Below are positions 37,711-46,246 of a stretch of 64,000 nt of DNA, one piece after another. Made by a program: the position numbers and the translations under genes. Positions within the stretch are counted from its first letter, which is position 1, and each line of letters begins with the position of its first letter. This DNA comes from Anaerolineae bacterium (GTDB lineage Bacteria; Chloroflexota; Anaerolineae; Aggregatilineales; Phototrophicaceae), in the NCBI GenBank assembly GCA_022823945.1, contig JAJEBK010000053.1:62001-126000 (forward strand), in the 5' to 3' direction. The notes below the pieces were generated by a model that worked only from the letters and a program-made list of their open reading frames with translations, was not told the DNA's origin and did no database searches.

Positions 37711-39333
37711 TCATCCTCTACTATACTCGCTGAACCCCGCCTTTCCAAACTTGGCGGGAGCCTCCTGGCCAACTCCCAGCAGCAGCTCGGCACATTTTTC
37801 ACCGATCATGATGCAAGGCGCATTGGTGTTGGCGTTGACGATCGCGGGCATAATGGACGCGTCGGCCACGCGCAGCCCATCTACTCCATGCACCCGCAGC
37901 TGCGCGTCCACAACAGCCAGCGCATCGCTAGCGGGCCCCATCTTGCAGGTGCCGGTCGGATGAAAAATCGTATCTAGGTTGTCGCGGACGAATCGCCGCA
38001 GGTCCTTCTGGGATCGCCGTGATTCGCCAGGCAGGTATTCTCTGCCGCGCCAGCGATCAAATGCCTGCGCCGCCAAAATCTCGCGGGATATGTTGATGCC
38101 CGCCAGCAGCACTTGCATATCACGCTCGTCTGCCAGGTAGTTGGGGTCGATCAACGGTGGCGCAAATGGATCTGCCGAACGCAATCTCAAGCTGCCCGCG
38201 CTTTTTGTCGCGGCCACGCCCGGCGCCAGCATAAAACCATGCGCCTGCTGATCGGGCGGATAATCAATGCGCGGCAAGAAAATCAACTGGAGTTCAGGGA
38301 TTTCCGCGGCCGAGTCTAGCTGGATGAAAGCGCCAGCCTCGCCCAGGTTGGATGTCCAGGCGCCACGCCGTTCTTTGTCATATCGTTCGCGCTCGGTTGG
38401 ATCGTGCATGCGCGCCACAGAAACGGGCTCGCGGGAAAAGTGACTGACGAAGACCCGCGCGTGGTCTTGCAGATTTTTGCCCACACCCGGCAGATCCGCG
38501 ACAACATCAATGCCCAGCCCTCGCAGTTCGTCCGCCGCGCCCAAGCCAGACAACATCAGAATCTGCGGCGAGTTGAGCGCGCCGGCGCAGACGATGACTT
38601 CCTGCTCGGCCCAGGCTGTGTGGTTGCGCCCGTCTTTGCGCCAGGCCGCGCCGATGCAACGGGTCCCGTCCATGAGCAGGCGGGTAACTTGCGCGAAGGG
38701 CAGGACGGTCAAATTATCGCGCGGGAGAGCGGGCTTCAAGAAAGCATCAGCCGCGCTGCAACGTTCGCCAGCCAGCTGGGTTAGCTGGTGCAGCCCAACG
38801 CCCGTCTGTTCGCCATCGTTGAAGTCGGGATTGTGCGCCAGGCCGGCTTGCTGCGCCGCTTCCACGAAAGCCAGCGACAATGGATTGGGGTCGACCGGGT
38901 CGCCGACATGCAGCGATCCAGCTACGCCGTGAAAAGCCGATTGTCCGCGCGCCTGATTCTGCGATTTGATGAACAACGGCAGCACATCGCGCCATGCCCA
39001 GCCAGGATTGCCCAGCCGCGCCCAGCCATCGTAATCGGCTTGGCTGCCGCGCTGGTAGATCATGGCGTTGGTCGTGCTGGAGCCGCCGTACACCTTGCCA
39101 CGCGGCATTTGGATGCTGCGATTGTGGCAGTGCGCTTGCGGCGTGGTGACATAATTCCAGTCCAGCGGACCGCCACGCAGGTCGCGCCAGGCCAAAGGCA
39201 CGCGGATAGCCGGGTGATCGCCTGGTCCGCCCGCTTCGAGCAGCAGCACGCGCAGCTCTGCCACTTCGCTCAGACGGCTGGCGACAACACAGCCTGCCGA
39301 GCCCGCGCCAATCACGATATAATCATAGGTCAT
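37711..39333 (-). CDS. GMC-family FAD-dependent oxidoreductase (choline/alcohol dehydrogenase type)
   Basis: The protein is 540 aa. The FAD dinucleotide motif is [17 protein letters not shown] at the N-terminus. GMC signature 1 is around [17 protein letters not shown], and signature 2 is [15 protein letters not shown]. The catalytic His lies in [10 protein letters not shown] and a second His/Asn in [15 protein letters not shown]. Family members oxidise alcohols such as choline or polyethylene glycol. No betaine genes are adjacent, so betA is not assigned. ATG at 39333 has an upstream GTG 6 nt away but no better ribosome site. Confidence 0.93.
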   Translation of the reverse strand: MTYDYIVIGAGSAGCVVASRLSEVAELRVLLLEAGGPGDHPAIRVPLAWRDLRGGPLDWNYVTTPQAHCHNRSIQMPRGKVYGGSSTTNAMIYQRGSQADYDGWARLGNPGWAWRDVLPLFIKSQNQARGQSAFHGVAGSLHVGDPVDPNPLSLAFVEAAQQAGLAHNPDFNDGEQTGVGLHQLTQLAGERCSAADAFLKPALPRDNLTVLPFAQVTRLLMDGTRCIGAAWRKDGRNHTAWAEQEVIVCAGALNSPQILMLSGLGAADELRGLGIDVVADLPGVGKNLQDHARVFVSHFSREPVSVARMHDPTERERYDKERRGAWTSNLGEAGAFIQLDSAAEIPELQLIFLPRIDYPPDQQAHGFMLAPGVAATKSAGSLRLRSADPFAPPLIDPNYLADERDMQVLLAGINISREILAAQAFDRWRGREYLPGESRRSQKDLRRFVRDNLDTIFHPTGTCKMGPASDALAVVDAQLRVHGVDGLRVADASIMPAIVNANTNAPCIMIGEKCAELLLGVGQEAPAKFGKAGFSEYSRG

Positions 39334-39413
39334 GCGCACAACCCATCTTGTGCGAATAGCTTGCGCCATTGTACCGACTTGTACTCGCATAGGCTATGCG
39401 CCAGGAGGCTGCC

Positions 39414-40064
39414 ATGAACACAGTAGCGCGAATCGACAGTTTCATCAGCGCTCTGTCTCAAGCGCAGTTGCAGCCCGACGCCTTCAATGAATATGCGCTT
39501 GGCAACCCCGACAACGCCATCCGCCGCGCCAATCTGAAGCTCTATCTGCGCGCCATGCAAATGCGAAAACCTGCGGCGCTGCTGCTGTTGGAAGCGCCCG
39601 GCTACCGTGGCTGCCGCTTGACTGGCGTGCCCGTCACCAGCCGCAGAATCTTGCTGGAAGGTAGCGAGGCGCTGGGCATGTTTGGGCGCGAGGCAGGCTT
39701 CCGTGATGTCGGCGATGTCGGTTTTGAGCGCGTCCATGGCGAACAGTCGGCAACCATTGTCTGGGGCACGTTGGCAGAGATGCGCGCGCTGCCGTTGATC
39801 TGGAATGCCTTCCCTTTTCATCCTCACAGGGCTGGAAATCCTCTCAGCAATCGCAAGCCACGCCAGGCGGAATTGGCGTTGGGTGCGGACTTTACCCGAC
39901 AGCTGCTGGCGATGTGGGCATTCGAGCAAGTCATCGCGGTCGGCAATGTCGCGCATGAGTTGTTGTGCAAACAGGGAATCGCTTGTCACAAGCTGCGCCA
40001 CCCGGCAAACGGCGGCAAGAAAGACTTTGTGGCGGGACTGCGCGCCCTGCTAGCTGTCGACTGA
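39414..40064 (+). CDS. Uracil-DNA glycosylase superfamily protein
   Basis: The protein is 216 aa. Superfamily features are LLLEAPGYRGCRLTGVPVTSRR in the position of the water-activating motif 1, WNAFPFHPHRAGNPLSNRKP, and the late RHPANGGKKDFVAGL matching the HP(S/A) minor-groove loop. The catalytic Asp of classical family 1 is not evident; the motif here is EAPGYRG. Repair of deaminated or modified bases is likely, but the exact base is open. Its end overlaps the convergent EthD-like gene by 15 nt. Confidence 0.75.
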   Translation: MNTVARIDSFISALSQAQLQPDAFNEYALGNPDNAIRRANLKLYLRAMQMRKPAALLLLEAPGYRGCRLTGVPVTSRRILLEGSEALGMFGREAGFRDVGDVGFERVHGEQSATIVWGTLAEMRALPLIWNAFPFHPHRAGNPLSNRKPRQAELALGADFTRQLLAMWAFEQVIAVGNVAHELLCKQGIACHKLRHPANGGKKDFVAGLRALLAVD

Positions 40065-40403
40065 TTGCGCTTCGGGCTCGGGCTGCGTTGTCTGCGCGCC
40101 GGCTTCTTCATAGACATCGGCGAAGTACAAATCATACGAACCGCGCTTGAGTCGCTGCAATTCTTTGCCCGCTTCTTGCCCGATATCCGAAAGCAGCGCG
40201 TCTTGCTGATCTTGCGTCGAATCAAAATAAAGCTCCAGGATGCGATAGACATCGGGCGCGCCCAGCGGACTGCCGGTGATGTGCACCACTTGTCGGCGCT
40301 GGATATGCGGCATGCGCTCGACCAAACCCAGAAAGTCTTGATACACATTTTCAAAAGCCTCGGCGTCTTCTGGATGTCGAAACACAAGGATGAATTTGAC
40401 CAT
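40050..40403 (-). CDS. EthD-like dimeric alpha/beta-barrel protein
   Basis: The protein is 117 aa. MVKFILVFRHPEDAEAFENVYQDFLGLVERMP followed by RRQVVHITGSPLGAPDVYRILELYFDS is the ferredoxin-like fold of EthD/ABM proteins. Members are small oxygenases, decarboxylases or auxiliary proteins. The last 15 residues are acidic and Gln-rich. No operon partner is evident; the upstream gap to the UxaA gene (40404-40684) is filled with repeats. Confidence 0.8.
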   Translation of the reverse strand: MVKFILVFRHPEDAEAFENVYQDFLGLVERMPHIQRRQVVHITGSPLGAPDVYRILELYFDSTQDQQDALLSDIGQEAGKELQRLKRGSYDLYFADVYEEAGAQTTQPEPEAQSVDS

Positions 40404-40439
40404 GCCGCGCTCGTTGGCTGTGTATTGCGATCAAGGTCA

Positions 40440-40650
40440 TTTTCTACCACAAAGACAGTATGGACACAAAGGTTATAAAAGCTCATCGTCACAAAGGTGC
40501 TGAAACACAGAAGCAAGTCCAATAAAGTAATGCAACAATCTGAAGGAACAAGGAACGGCGTAGGGGCGACTCTTGAGTCGCCCAGATGGTCAACCGCGAC
40601 ATAGCGCTTTTTTTCGCATGACTTACTTTGTGAACCTTCTGTGGTTACAA
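40440..40650. repeat. Repeat cluster: family D fragments around family A copy 2
   Basis: Left fragment with CTACCACAAAGACAG and GGACACAAAGG (40445-40475), right fragment CTTTGTGAACCTTCTGTGGTT (40628-40650) in the opposite orientation. Between them sits TGCAACAATCTGAAGGAA then a perfect 9-bp hairpin GGGCGACTC-tt-GAGTCGCCC (40564-40583), matching family A at 19811. The gap holds no gene. Confidence 0.6.
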
Positions 40651-40684
40651 TCGTCCACAACAACCGATAATTCAAAGGCAGCCC

Positions 40685-43333
40685 ATGCCCCAGCTTCATG
40701 AACTCGCGCGCCTGCCCGATCCAGCCGACAATTGCGCCATCGCCATTCGCGACCTGCCGGCGGGCACAGCTGTCGCGCACGCAGGCAGCCGATTCGCGCT
40801 GAGCCACACTGTCCTCGAGGGACATCGTTTTGCCATTCGTCCCATTTTGCGCGGCGCGGCATTGACTTCGTGGCGACAGCGCTTCGGCATCGCCACCGTC
40901 AACATCCAGCCCGGCGATTATGTCATCAACGCCGGCGTGCAACAGGAGTTGTCGCGGCGCAGCCTGGATTTCGCGCTGCCTGCCCAGCCGAACTTCGACA
41001 ACTTGATCGCGCCCTACATCTTCGATGAAAGCAGCTTCACGCCTGCGCAGCCACTGTCGCTTCACAGCCAGCAGCGCACTTTCCCGGGCTATTTGCGGGG
41101 TGGCGGGCGCGGCACGGGCACGCGCAATATGCTCGTCGTGCTGGGCACCTCGTCGTTGACGGGCAGCTTTGCGCGGGCTGTGGCAACTCGGCTGGCGAGC
41201 ATGACGGCCGACTACCGCAATGTCGATGGCATCGTGCCGGTGGCGCATACCGAGGGCGGACACAGCGATCCCAACAACCGCGATCTGTTGCTGCGCACGC
41301 TGGCCGGCTTCATGGTGCATCCCAATGTCGGCGCGGTTCTGGCCATCGACTATGGTAACGAAGCGATCACCAATGCCGCGCTGCGCGACTATATGCTGGC
41401 GAATGATTATCCTTTGGACCATGTGCGCCATCATTTCTATTCGCTGGGGCAGGGCTTTGAAGACAATGTCGCTTTCTGCCGCGATATGTTGCGCGACTGG
41501 CTGCCGCTGGTCGACCAGGCTCAACGCAGCCCACAGCCTCTCAGCGCGCTGAAGATCGCCTTGCAATGCGGCGGCTCGGATGCATTTTCTGGCATCAGTG
41601 GCAATCCGCTGGCGGCATGGGTGGCAAAAGAAGTCATCCGCTATGGCGGCGCTGCCAACCTGGCCGAGACGGACGAACTGATCGGCGCGGAGGCTTATGT
41701 GCTGGACAAGGTCGAGCGGCTGGAAACAGCGCGCGAATTCCTGCGCAAGATCGAGCGCTTCAAGGAATGGGTGGGCTGGCATGGACAGACGGCCGAAGGC
41801 AACCCCTCGGGCGGCAACAAATACCGTGGCCTCTACAATATCGCGCTGAAGTCGCTGGGCGCGGCTTCCAAACGCCATCCCGATGTTCCCCTGCACGCTG
41901 TCATCGACTACAGCCAACCCATGACCGACGGCGGATTTTATTTCATGGACAGCCCGGGCAACGATCTGGAAAGCGTGGCTGGGCAGGTCGCCAGCGGCTG
42001 CAACATGATCTTCTTTGTAACGGGCAATGGCTCGATAACCAACTTCCCATTCGTGCCGACCATCAAATTTGTGACGACCACAGCCCGCTTCCAACTGCTC
42101 AGCCGCGACATGGATGTCAACGCCGGCACCTACCTGGATGGCGAAGCGCTGGATGAGCTTGGCGCGCGCACCTTGGATTTGACAGTCGCAGTAGCCAGCG
42201 GGACACCGTCCGTCGGTGAACGAGCCGGGCATCATCAGGTGCAGATCTGGCGCGACTGGCAGCAGACTCGCCCCGCCAATGTCGCTATCCTGGAGCGCAA
42301 ATCCTACAGCGGCCAGCCCATCGCCATCCCCCCCGTCGACAACCCGCCGCGCATCGAAATCCCCGTTTATGCGACCGAGCGCGGTTTGACCAGCGAGTTG
42401 GTGGGTATGATCTTGCCGACCAGCTTGTGCTCGGGGCAGATCGCGCGTATGACCGCCGAGAAGCTGAATGCGCTGGATATTGGGCGCGGCGCTGGCTTGT
42501 CGCATTTTGTTGCGCTGGTGCATACCGAAGGCTGTGGCGGCAGCGTCGTGCCCGAATACATCAATATGCAGCTGGGTTATTTGCAGCATCCAAAGCTGCG
42601 CCACACGCTGCTGCTGGAGCACGGCTGCGAAATCACGCATAACAGCTATTTTCGGAGCCTGCTGGCGGAACGCGGCTTGGAACCTGCCGATTTTGGCTGG
42701 GCGAGCATCCAGATGGACGGCGGCATCCAGGCGGTGATGGCGCGCATAGAGGATTTCTTCCGCGAGCGGCTGGAAAGCGACAAACCGCCACCACGCGCGA
42801 TTGTCGGGCTGGAAGCCATGCGCATCGGCTTGTTGACGCAGGGACATGTCCCCGAGTCTAGCGCGCGGGCACTGGCGGAGCTTTGCAGAAATATCGTGGC
42901 GGGCGGCGGCACGGTCGTCGCCTCGGATAAAGACGCCGTTTTCGAGGGCAGTTTCGGGTTCAGGCTGGGTTTGTCGGCGCGACCGCAAGCGAGCCTGGCT
43001 TATGGTGGGCTGCCCAGGCGCGCTGGCTTCCACATCATGACGAATCCACGCCGTCACTGGGCAGAGACTCTGGCTGGCTTGGGCGCGAGCGGCGTCGAGC
43101 TGATCCTGGCGCATGTCGCTGGCACCCCGCTGGCTGGGCATCCGCTGCTGCCGGTGCTGCAAGTGGGCGCTGGACCTGGGGCGGGCGATTTGGACTCTGG
43201 CGCAGCGGACGATGCCGGACATCTGCTCGATTTGCTGGTGGCTACGCTGAGCGGCGACTATATCCCGCGCCACCGGATCACGAACTTGAACGACTTTCAG
43301 GTTACGCGCGGTTTGGTCGGCGTGTCGTTTTGA
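40685..43333 (+). CDS. Double-length UxaA-family (altronate/galactarate dehydratase-like) hydrolase
   Basis: The protein is 882 aa, against about 500 for UxaA. Residues 10-100 are an SAF domain. The first dehydratase-like unit (125-540) has RGTGTRNM, CGGSDAFSGI near 295, PSGGNKYRGLYNIALKSLG, GFYFMDSPGND and FFVTGNGSITNFPFVPTIK, but the Cys of the usual HTxGC motif is missing (HTEGGHS near 188). The second unit (560-882) has the Cys-containing motifs instead: TSLCSGQIA, HTEGCGGS near 613 and LEHGCEITHN. The iron-dependent dehydration of a sugar acid or related hydroxy acid is likely, with metal ligands perhaps split between the two units. It converges on the shikimate-kinase-like gene. Confidence 0.78.
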   Translation: MPQLHELARLPDPADNCAIAIRDLPAGTAVAHAGSRFALSHTVLEGHRFAIRPILRGAALTSWRQRFGIATVNIQPGDYVINAGVQQELSRRSLDFALPAQPNFDNLIAPYIFDESSFTPAQPLSLHSQQRTFPGYLRGGGRGTGTRNMLVVLGTSSLTGSFARAVATRLASMTADYRNVDGIVPVAHTEGGHSDPNNRDLLLRTLAGFMVHPNVGAVLAIDYGNEAITNAALRDYMLANDYPLDHVRHHFYSLGQGFEDNVAFCRDMLRDWLPLVDQAQRSPQPLSALKIALQCGGSDAFSGISGNPLAAWVAKEVIRYGGAANLAETDELIGAEAYVLDKVERLETAREFLRKIERFKEWVGWHGQTAEGNPSGGNKYRGLYNIALKSLGAASKRHPDVPLHAVIDYSQPMTDGGFYFMDSPGNDLESVAGQVASGCNMIFFVTGNGSITNFPFVPTIKFVTTTARFQLLSRDMDVNAGTYLDGEALDELGARTLDLTVAVASGTPSVGERAGHHQVQIWRDWQQTRPANVAILERKSYSGQPIAIPPVDNPPRIEIPVYATERGLTSELVGMILPTSLCSGQIARMTAEKLNALDIGRGAGLSHFVALVHTEGCGGSVVPEYINMQLGYLQHPKLRHTLLLEHGCEITHNSYFRSLLAERGLEPADFGWASIQMDGGIQAVMARIEDFFRERLESDKPPPRAIVGLEAMRIGLLTQGHVPESSARALAELCRNIVAGGGTVVASDKDAVFEGSFGFRLGLSARPQASLAYGGLPRRAGFHIMTNPRRHWAETLAGLGASGVELILAHVAGTPLAGHPLLPVLQVGAGPGAGDLDSGAADDAGHLLDLLVATLSGDYIPRHRITNLNDFQVTRGLVGVSF

Positions 43334-43337
43334 CGGG

Positions 43338-43889
43338 CTAGCCGCGCCGCAGCGACAGCCCGCGCCAATAGTCGACGATGCGCTCGATCAAGACCGCTTC
43401 TGTGATCGTGGTGACATCAAACTCGATGATGTCTGGCAACTCGCGGATTTGCCATTCGCGTTTCAAGTCGCCCAGCGCGCGGGCGCGTTCGGCCGGGTCG
43501 TGATAGCGCGCGCCCAGCGTCAGATGCATGCGCCGCAGAATCGAATCCAGCGATGCCACCAGGCAGATGATGACGCCATTGCGCCGCAACTCTGGCACAG
43601 CGCCGCTGTTGAGCAGGGTGCTGCCAGCCACGCGGATCAATGCCCGGCGATGCAGCACGACCTGATCCATGACCTGCGTCTCCAAAGCCTTGACGCGTCG
43701 CTCGCCATACAATTCGCGGATATTGCCGATGGAGTCGCCGGCATGCGCCTCGATTTCATACTCGACATCGACCAGCGCAAGCCCCAGCCGGCGCGCCAAT
43801 TCGCGGGCGATGCGCGGACGATTGGGCTCGAGGTAGCCGGTCAGGATGAGGCTGAGGTCGCGGTGCAGCCCGGGATCAGCCTGTGCCAT
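43338..43889 (-). CDS. Shikimate-kinase-fold protein without a P-loop
   Basis: The protein is 183 aa. The spacing and hydrophobic pattern match AroK: LILTGYLEPNRPRIARELARRLG stands where the Walker A helix should be, then ALVDVEYEIEAHAGDSI in place of the shikimate-binding Asp region and IRELYGERRVKALETQV as in the lid-preceding helix. The Walker A G-x4-GK(S/T) is absent (GYLEPNRPR), as is the GGG shikimate-binding triplet (VAGSTLLN). Nucleotide binding is therefore unlikely and the protein is probably a pseudokinase or uses a different ligand. The start at 43889 overlaps the HAD gene by 14 nt, so they are co-transcribed. Confidence 0.6.
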   Translation of the reverse strand: MAQADPGLHRDLSLILTGYLEPNRPRIARELARRLGLALVDVEYEIEAHAGDSIGNIRELYGERRVKALETQVMDQVVLHRRALIRVAGSTLLNSGAVPELRRNGVIICLVASLDSILRRMHLTLGARYHDPAERARALGDLKREWQIRELPDIIEFDVTTITEAVLIERIVDYWRGLSLRRG

Positions 43890-44646
43890 TGCGCCAACCC
43901 GGATACCAGGCATCCAGGATTGTGGGCAGGTCGCGCAATGTGTGCAGCTGCGCCCATTTGTCTTCGATGTGCAGGCGCTGTCCGCTGTTGTCACGATGCA
44001 CTGCGCGCATACCCACGCCCAAAGCGCCTTCAACATCGGCTACCCAGCGGTCGCCCACGAAGACGGTTTCTGTCGCTGATGTGCCCAGCTTTGCCAGTGC
44101 GCAATCGAATATGTGCGGATGCGGCTTGATGCGACCGGTTTCGACTGCCGCAATGCGACAAGCTGGAAAGCGCTCCAGCAGGTCGTGCTGCTTCAGTTCG
44201 GCATCGCGCATGGACATGGGCTGCGAGGCGTTGGTCACGATGCCCAGCAAGATGCCCGCGTTGGCCAAGACCTCGAGCGCCGGCGGCACATCGGGGAAGA
44301 CGCGGCAGCCATCGACGCCCTGCCAATCATAAGCCTCAATCAGGTCGGCTTCATTGAAGAGCTTGCAATCAACGCCGACCGCAGCCAGCGCATCGATGAG
44401 AATCTGTGGCATGTGCGGCGCGACCAGCGTTTTGCCCGCCTCTTGCCAGGCCGCGCGATGCCGGCTGGAAAAAGCGGCGCCCAGCTTGTCGAGGCTAATG
44501 CGGCTGGCAATGCCTTCTTGCTGCAGCCAGTCGATGACATTGGGCAGGTAGCGGCGGTCAATCTGGGTCCAATTTAGCTGTACGCCTCGCCAGTCGATCA
44601 AAGTATCGTCCATGTCAAAGAGCACGGCGCGGAGCTTGTCTGCCAT
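43876..44646 (-). CDS. HAD-superfamily hydrolase
   Basis: The protein is 256 aa. HAD motifs: FDMDDTLID (I, catalytic Asp near 10 and 12), IVTNAS (II), the Lys in RIKPHPHIF (III) and VGDRWVADVEGA (IV). A helical cap of about 80 residues follows motif I (type C1). Such enzymes hydrolyse phosphomonoesters or haloacids; the substrate is not predictable. It lies between the pseudo-shikimate-kinase gene (14-nt overlap) and the reductase-like gene (5-nt gap) in one operon. Confidence 0.9.
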   Translation of the reverse strand: MADKLRAVLFDMDDTLIDWRGVQLNWTQIDRRYLPNVIDWLQQEGIASRISLDKLGAAFSSRHRAAWQEAGKTLVAPHMPQILIDALAAVGVDCKLFNEADLIEAYDWQGVDGCRVFPDVPPALEVLANAGILLGIVTNASQPMSMRDAELKQHDLLERFPACRIAAVETGRIKPHPHIFDCALAKLGTSATETVFVGDRWVADVEGALGVGMRAVHRDNSGQRLHIEDKWAQLHTLRDLPTILDAWYPGWRNGTG

Positions 44647-44651
44647 GCTAT

Positions 44652-45827
44652 TTAGCCCCCAGCGCGTTTGGCTGCGCGTTTGGCGCGGCGTTCCAATGCC
44701 TTGCGACGGCGTTCTTCGCGCTTGGCTTCGTCTTCATTCCACGGGGTGGGTCCGTCCGATGGCGGCGGTGGCGCGGCTGCCTTGACTGGCTCGGGCTGTG
44801 CTGCAGCGACCGGCTCTTCGACAGGCTCCAGTACTTCGGCGACCGGCTCGGGCAGCCCAAGCCCGCTTTCGCGCTTGGCGATCGCTTCGCCAGCTTCGTC
44901 AGCATAGATTTCATAATAATCTGCAGAGCGCGTGGCATCGTTCAAGCGCCAGGTCAATGTCGTGGCTTCCAGGCCGCTTTCAATAGTCGCATGGCGCGGC
45001 ATCCAGCCAGTTAGCTCGCGCAGGCGGCGGCTGTCGAGCAGGTTTTCCTTTGCCAGCAGTCGTTCGCGGGCGGTCGGTTGGCGCAGCATGGAAAAAATGC
45101 CTGGCCTGGCGAAACGCGGCGCGCCCAAGCCCAGCGACTGTGCCAGCGCAATGGCGAAGTCGTCCGGCGTGCAGGCTGAATCGCTGGCGGCTGTCACGAT
45201 GGTCATGCCATCACTCGGCATCTCGCTGGTTAGCAGCTCCAGCATCGCCGCGGCCAGGTCATCTTCGTGAATCCAACTGGCTGGTTTTTCTCCCGAAGGT
45301 GGCGTTGCCGAGCGCTTGATCATGTCTGCCAGCGCGGTTGTGGCGCAGCTGTTGCCACCATAGACATAGCCCGCCCGCAGGATGAAGCCGCGCAAACCAC
45401 TCGCGCGTAACACAGATTCTGCCGCTTGCAGGTGCTCGCCAGGCTGCCCGGCGCTGAGAGCGATCAGCTGTTTGACGCCCTGCTGTTCAGCGGCCCGCGC
45501 GACTGCTTGCGTCTGGGCGAAGATGCGCGCGCCTGCATCAGCATAATTGACATCCGCTTGCGGCACGCCCAATATCGCCTGCGGAGTCGTATGCAAAATC
45601 GCGTCTGCCCCCGACATGCGCAGAATGCCGCCGATTTCACTGGCGCGTTGCAGATCGGGGAAAACCGGCAGCGCGCCCAATTGCCGGATAGCCAGCGCGC
45701 CTGCAGCGTCACACGCCGTGGCTGTCGTCCGGCACCCCTTTGCCTGCAAGGCTCTGACGGCTGCCAAGCCTGCGCTGCTGTCGCCGCCGGTTACCAGGAC
45801 ACTCATTGCATCTGTCTGTTCTGCCAT
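44652..45827 (-). CDS. NAD(P)-dependent epimerase/NmrA-like protein with a charged tail
   Basis: The protein is 391 aa. A Rossmann fold begins VLVTGGDSSAGLAAVRAL (the glycine motif differs from the usual G-x-x-G-x-x-G), and continues to GYVYGGNS and a typical extended-SDR C-terminal region with WIHEDDLAAAMLEL. From residue 320 the protein is Pro/Glu/Ala-rich and then strongly basic (EDEAKREERRRKALERRAKRAAKR), probably a disordered or nucleic-acid/membrane-binding tail. ATG at 45827 has no strong Shine-Dalgarno sequence. First gene of the operon with the HAD and shikimate-kinase-like proteins. Confidence 0.78.
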   Translation of the reverse strand: MAEQTDAMSVLVTGGDSSAGLAAVRALQAKGCRTTATACDAAGALAIRQLGALPVFPDLQRASEIGGILRMSGADAILHTTPQAILGVPQADVNYADAGARIFAQTQAVARAAEQQGVKQLIALSAGQPGEHLQAAESVLRASGLRGFILRAGYVYGGNSCATTALADMIKRSATPPSGEKPASWIHEDDLAAAMLELLTSEMPSDGMTIVTAASDSACTPDDFAIALAQSLGLGAPRFARPGIFSMLRQPTARERLLAKENLLDSRRLRELTGWMPRHATIESGLEATTLTWRLNDATRSADYYEIYADEAGEAIAKRESGLGLPEPVAEVLEPVEEPVAAAQPEPVKAAAPPPPSDGPTPWNEDEAKREERRRKALERRAKRAAKRAGG

Positions 45828-45912
45828 GGTTCGCACTTTCTTCGCCGCTGCTCTTTTGCCGCCAGTATGCCACATTGAGAGGCGATTCGTCAGGGGTTTT
45901 CATCCGAACCTA

Positions 45913-45941
45913 TTGACAGCCCGCGCAAGTCTGGCTAGACT
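45913..45941 (+). promoter_or_regulatory. Sigma-A-type promoter of tRNA-Ala
   Basis: TTGACA (45913-45918) and TAGACT (45936-45941) are 17 nt apart, 23 nt upstream of the tRNA 5' end. Confidence 0.75.
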
Positions 45942-45964
45942 GCACGCAACCCGCTCGTATTCGG

Positions 45965-46037
45965 GGGCCTGTAGCTCAGTTGGGAGAGCGCCACAATGGC
46001 ATTGTGGAAGTCAGGGGTTCGAGTCCCCTCAGGTCCA
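45965..46037 (+). tRNA. tRNA-Ala (anticodon GGC)
   Basis: 73 nt fold into a full cloverleaf: acceptor GGGCCTG/CAGGTCC with the G3-U70 wobble that identifies alanine, D-arm with GCTCAGTTGGGAGAGC, anticodon stem CCACA/TGTGG around loop ATGGCAT, and T-arm GGGGTTCGAGTCCCC. The 3' CCA is not encoded. A short gene begins 44 nt downstream. Confidence 0.96.
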
Positions 46038-46081
46038 CTCGCACACCACTTTCTCCTTGTCGGGTTTTGAAAGGGTCTGGA

Positions 46082-46246
46082 TTGGCAAAACATAAGCGAA
46101 ACCTTTGGGATGAACTGCTGGAGATGGGGCGGCGGATTCTGAAGGAGATCGACGATATGCTTGACCCGAGAGCTCGTGAACCGCGCGAACCAGCGCCCGT
46201 GCCTGTGCCCATCGGCAAGCGGCGCAAAGAAACCGGCGGCGAATAA
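46082..46246 (+). CDS. Small basic protein (54 aa), TTG start
   Basis: Reading from TTG at 46082, with AAAGGG about 10 nt upstream, gives a 54-residue product beginning MAKHKRNLWDELLEM: an amphipathic helix (LWDELLEMGRRILKEIDDML) followed by a Pro/Arg-rich tail. Its stop TAA overlaps the ATG of the dipeptidase gene by 1 nt (TAATG), typical of coupling. No family recognised. Confidence 0.55.
   Translation: MAKHKRNLWDELLEMGRRILKEIDDMLDPRAREPREPAPVPVPIGKRRKETGGE

Noticed and set aside
37711-39333. Assignment as betA (choline dehydrogenase)
   Set aside because: Only the general GMC signatures can be seen; no betaine aldehyde dehydrogenase or choline transporter is adjacent.
39986-43273. 1095-codon minus-strand frame opposite the UxaA-family gene
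   Set aside because: Composition is that of an antisense read of a GC-rich gene (His/Arg/Gln-rich, no domains). The plus frame has clear SAF and UxaA motifs.
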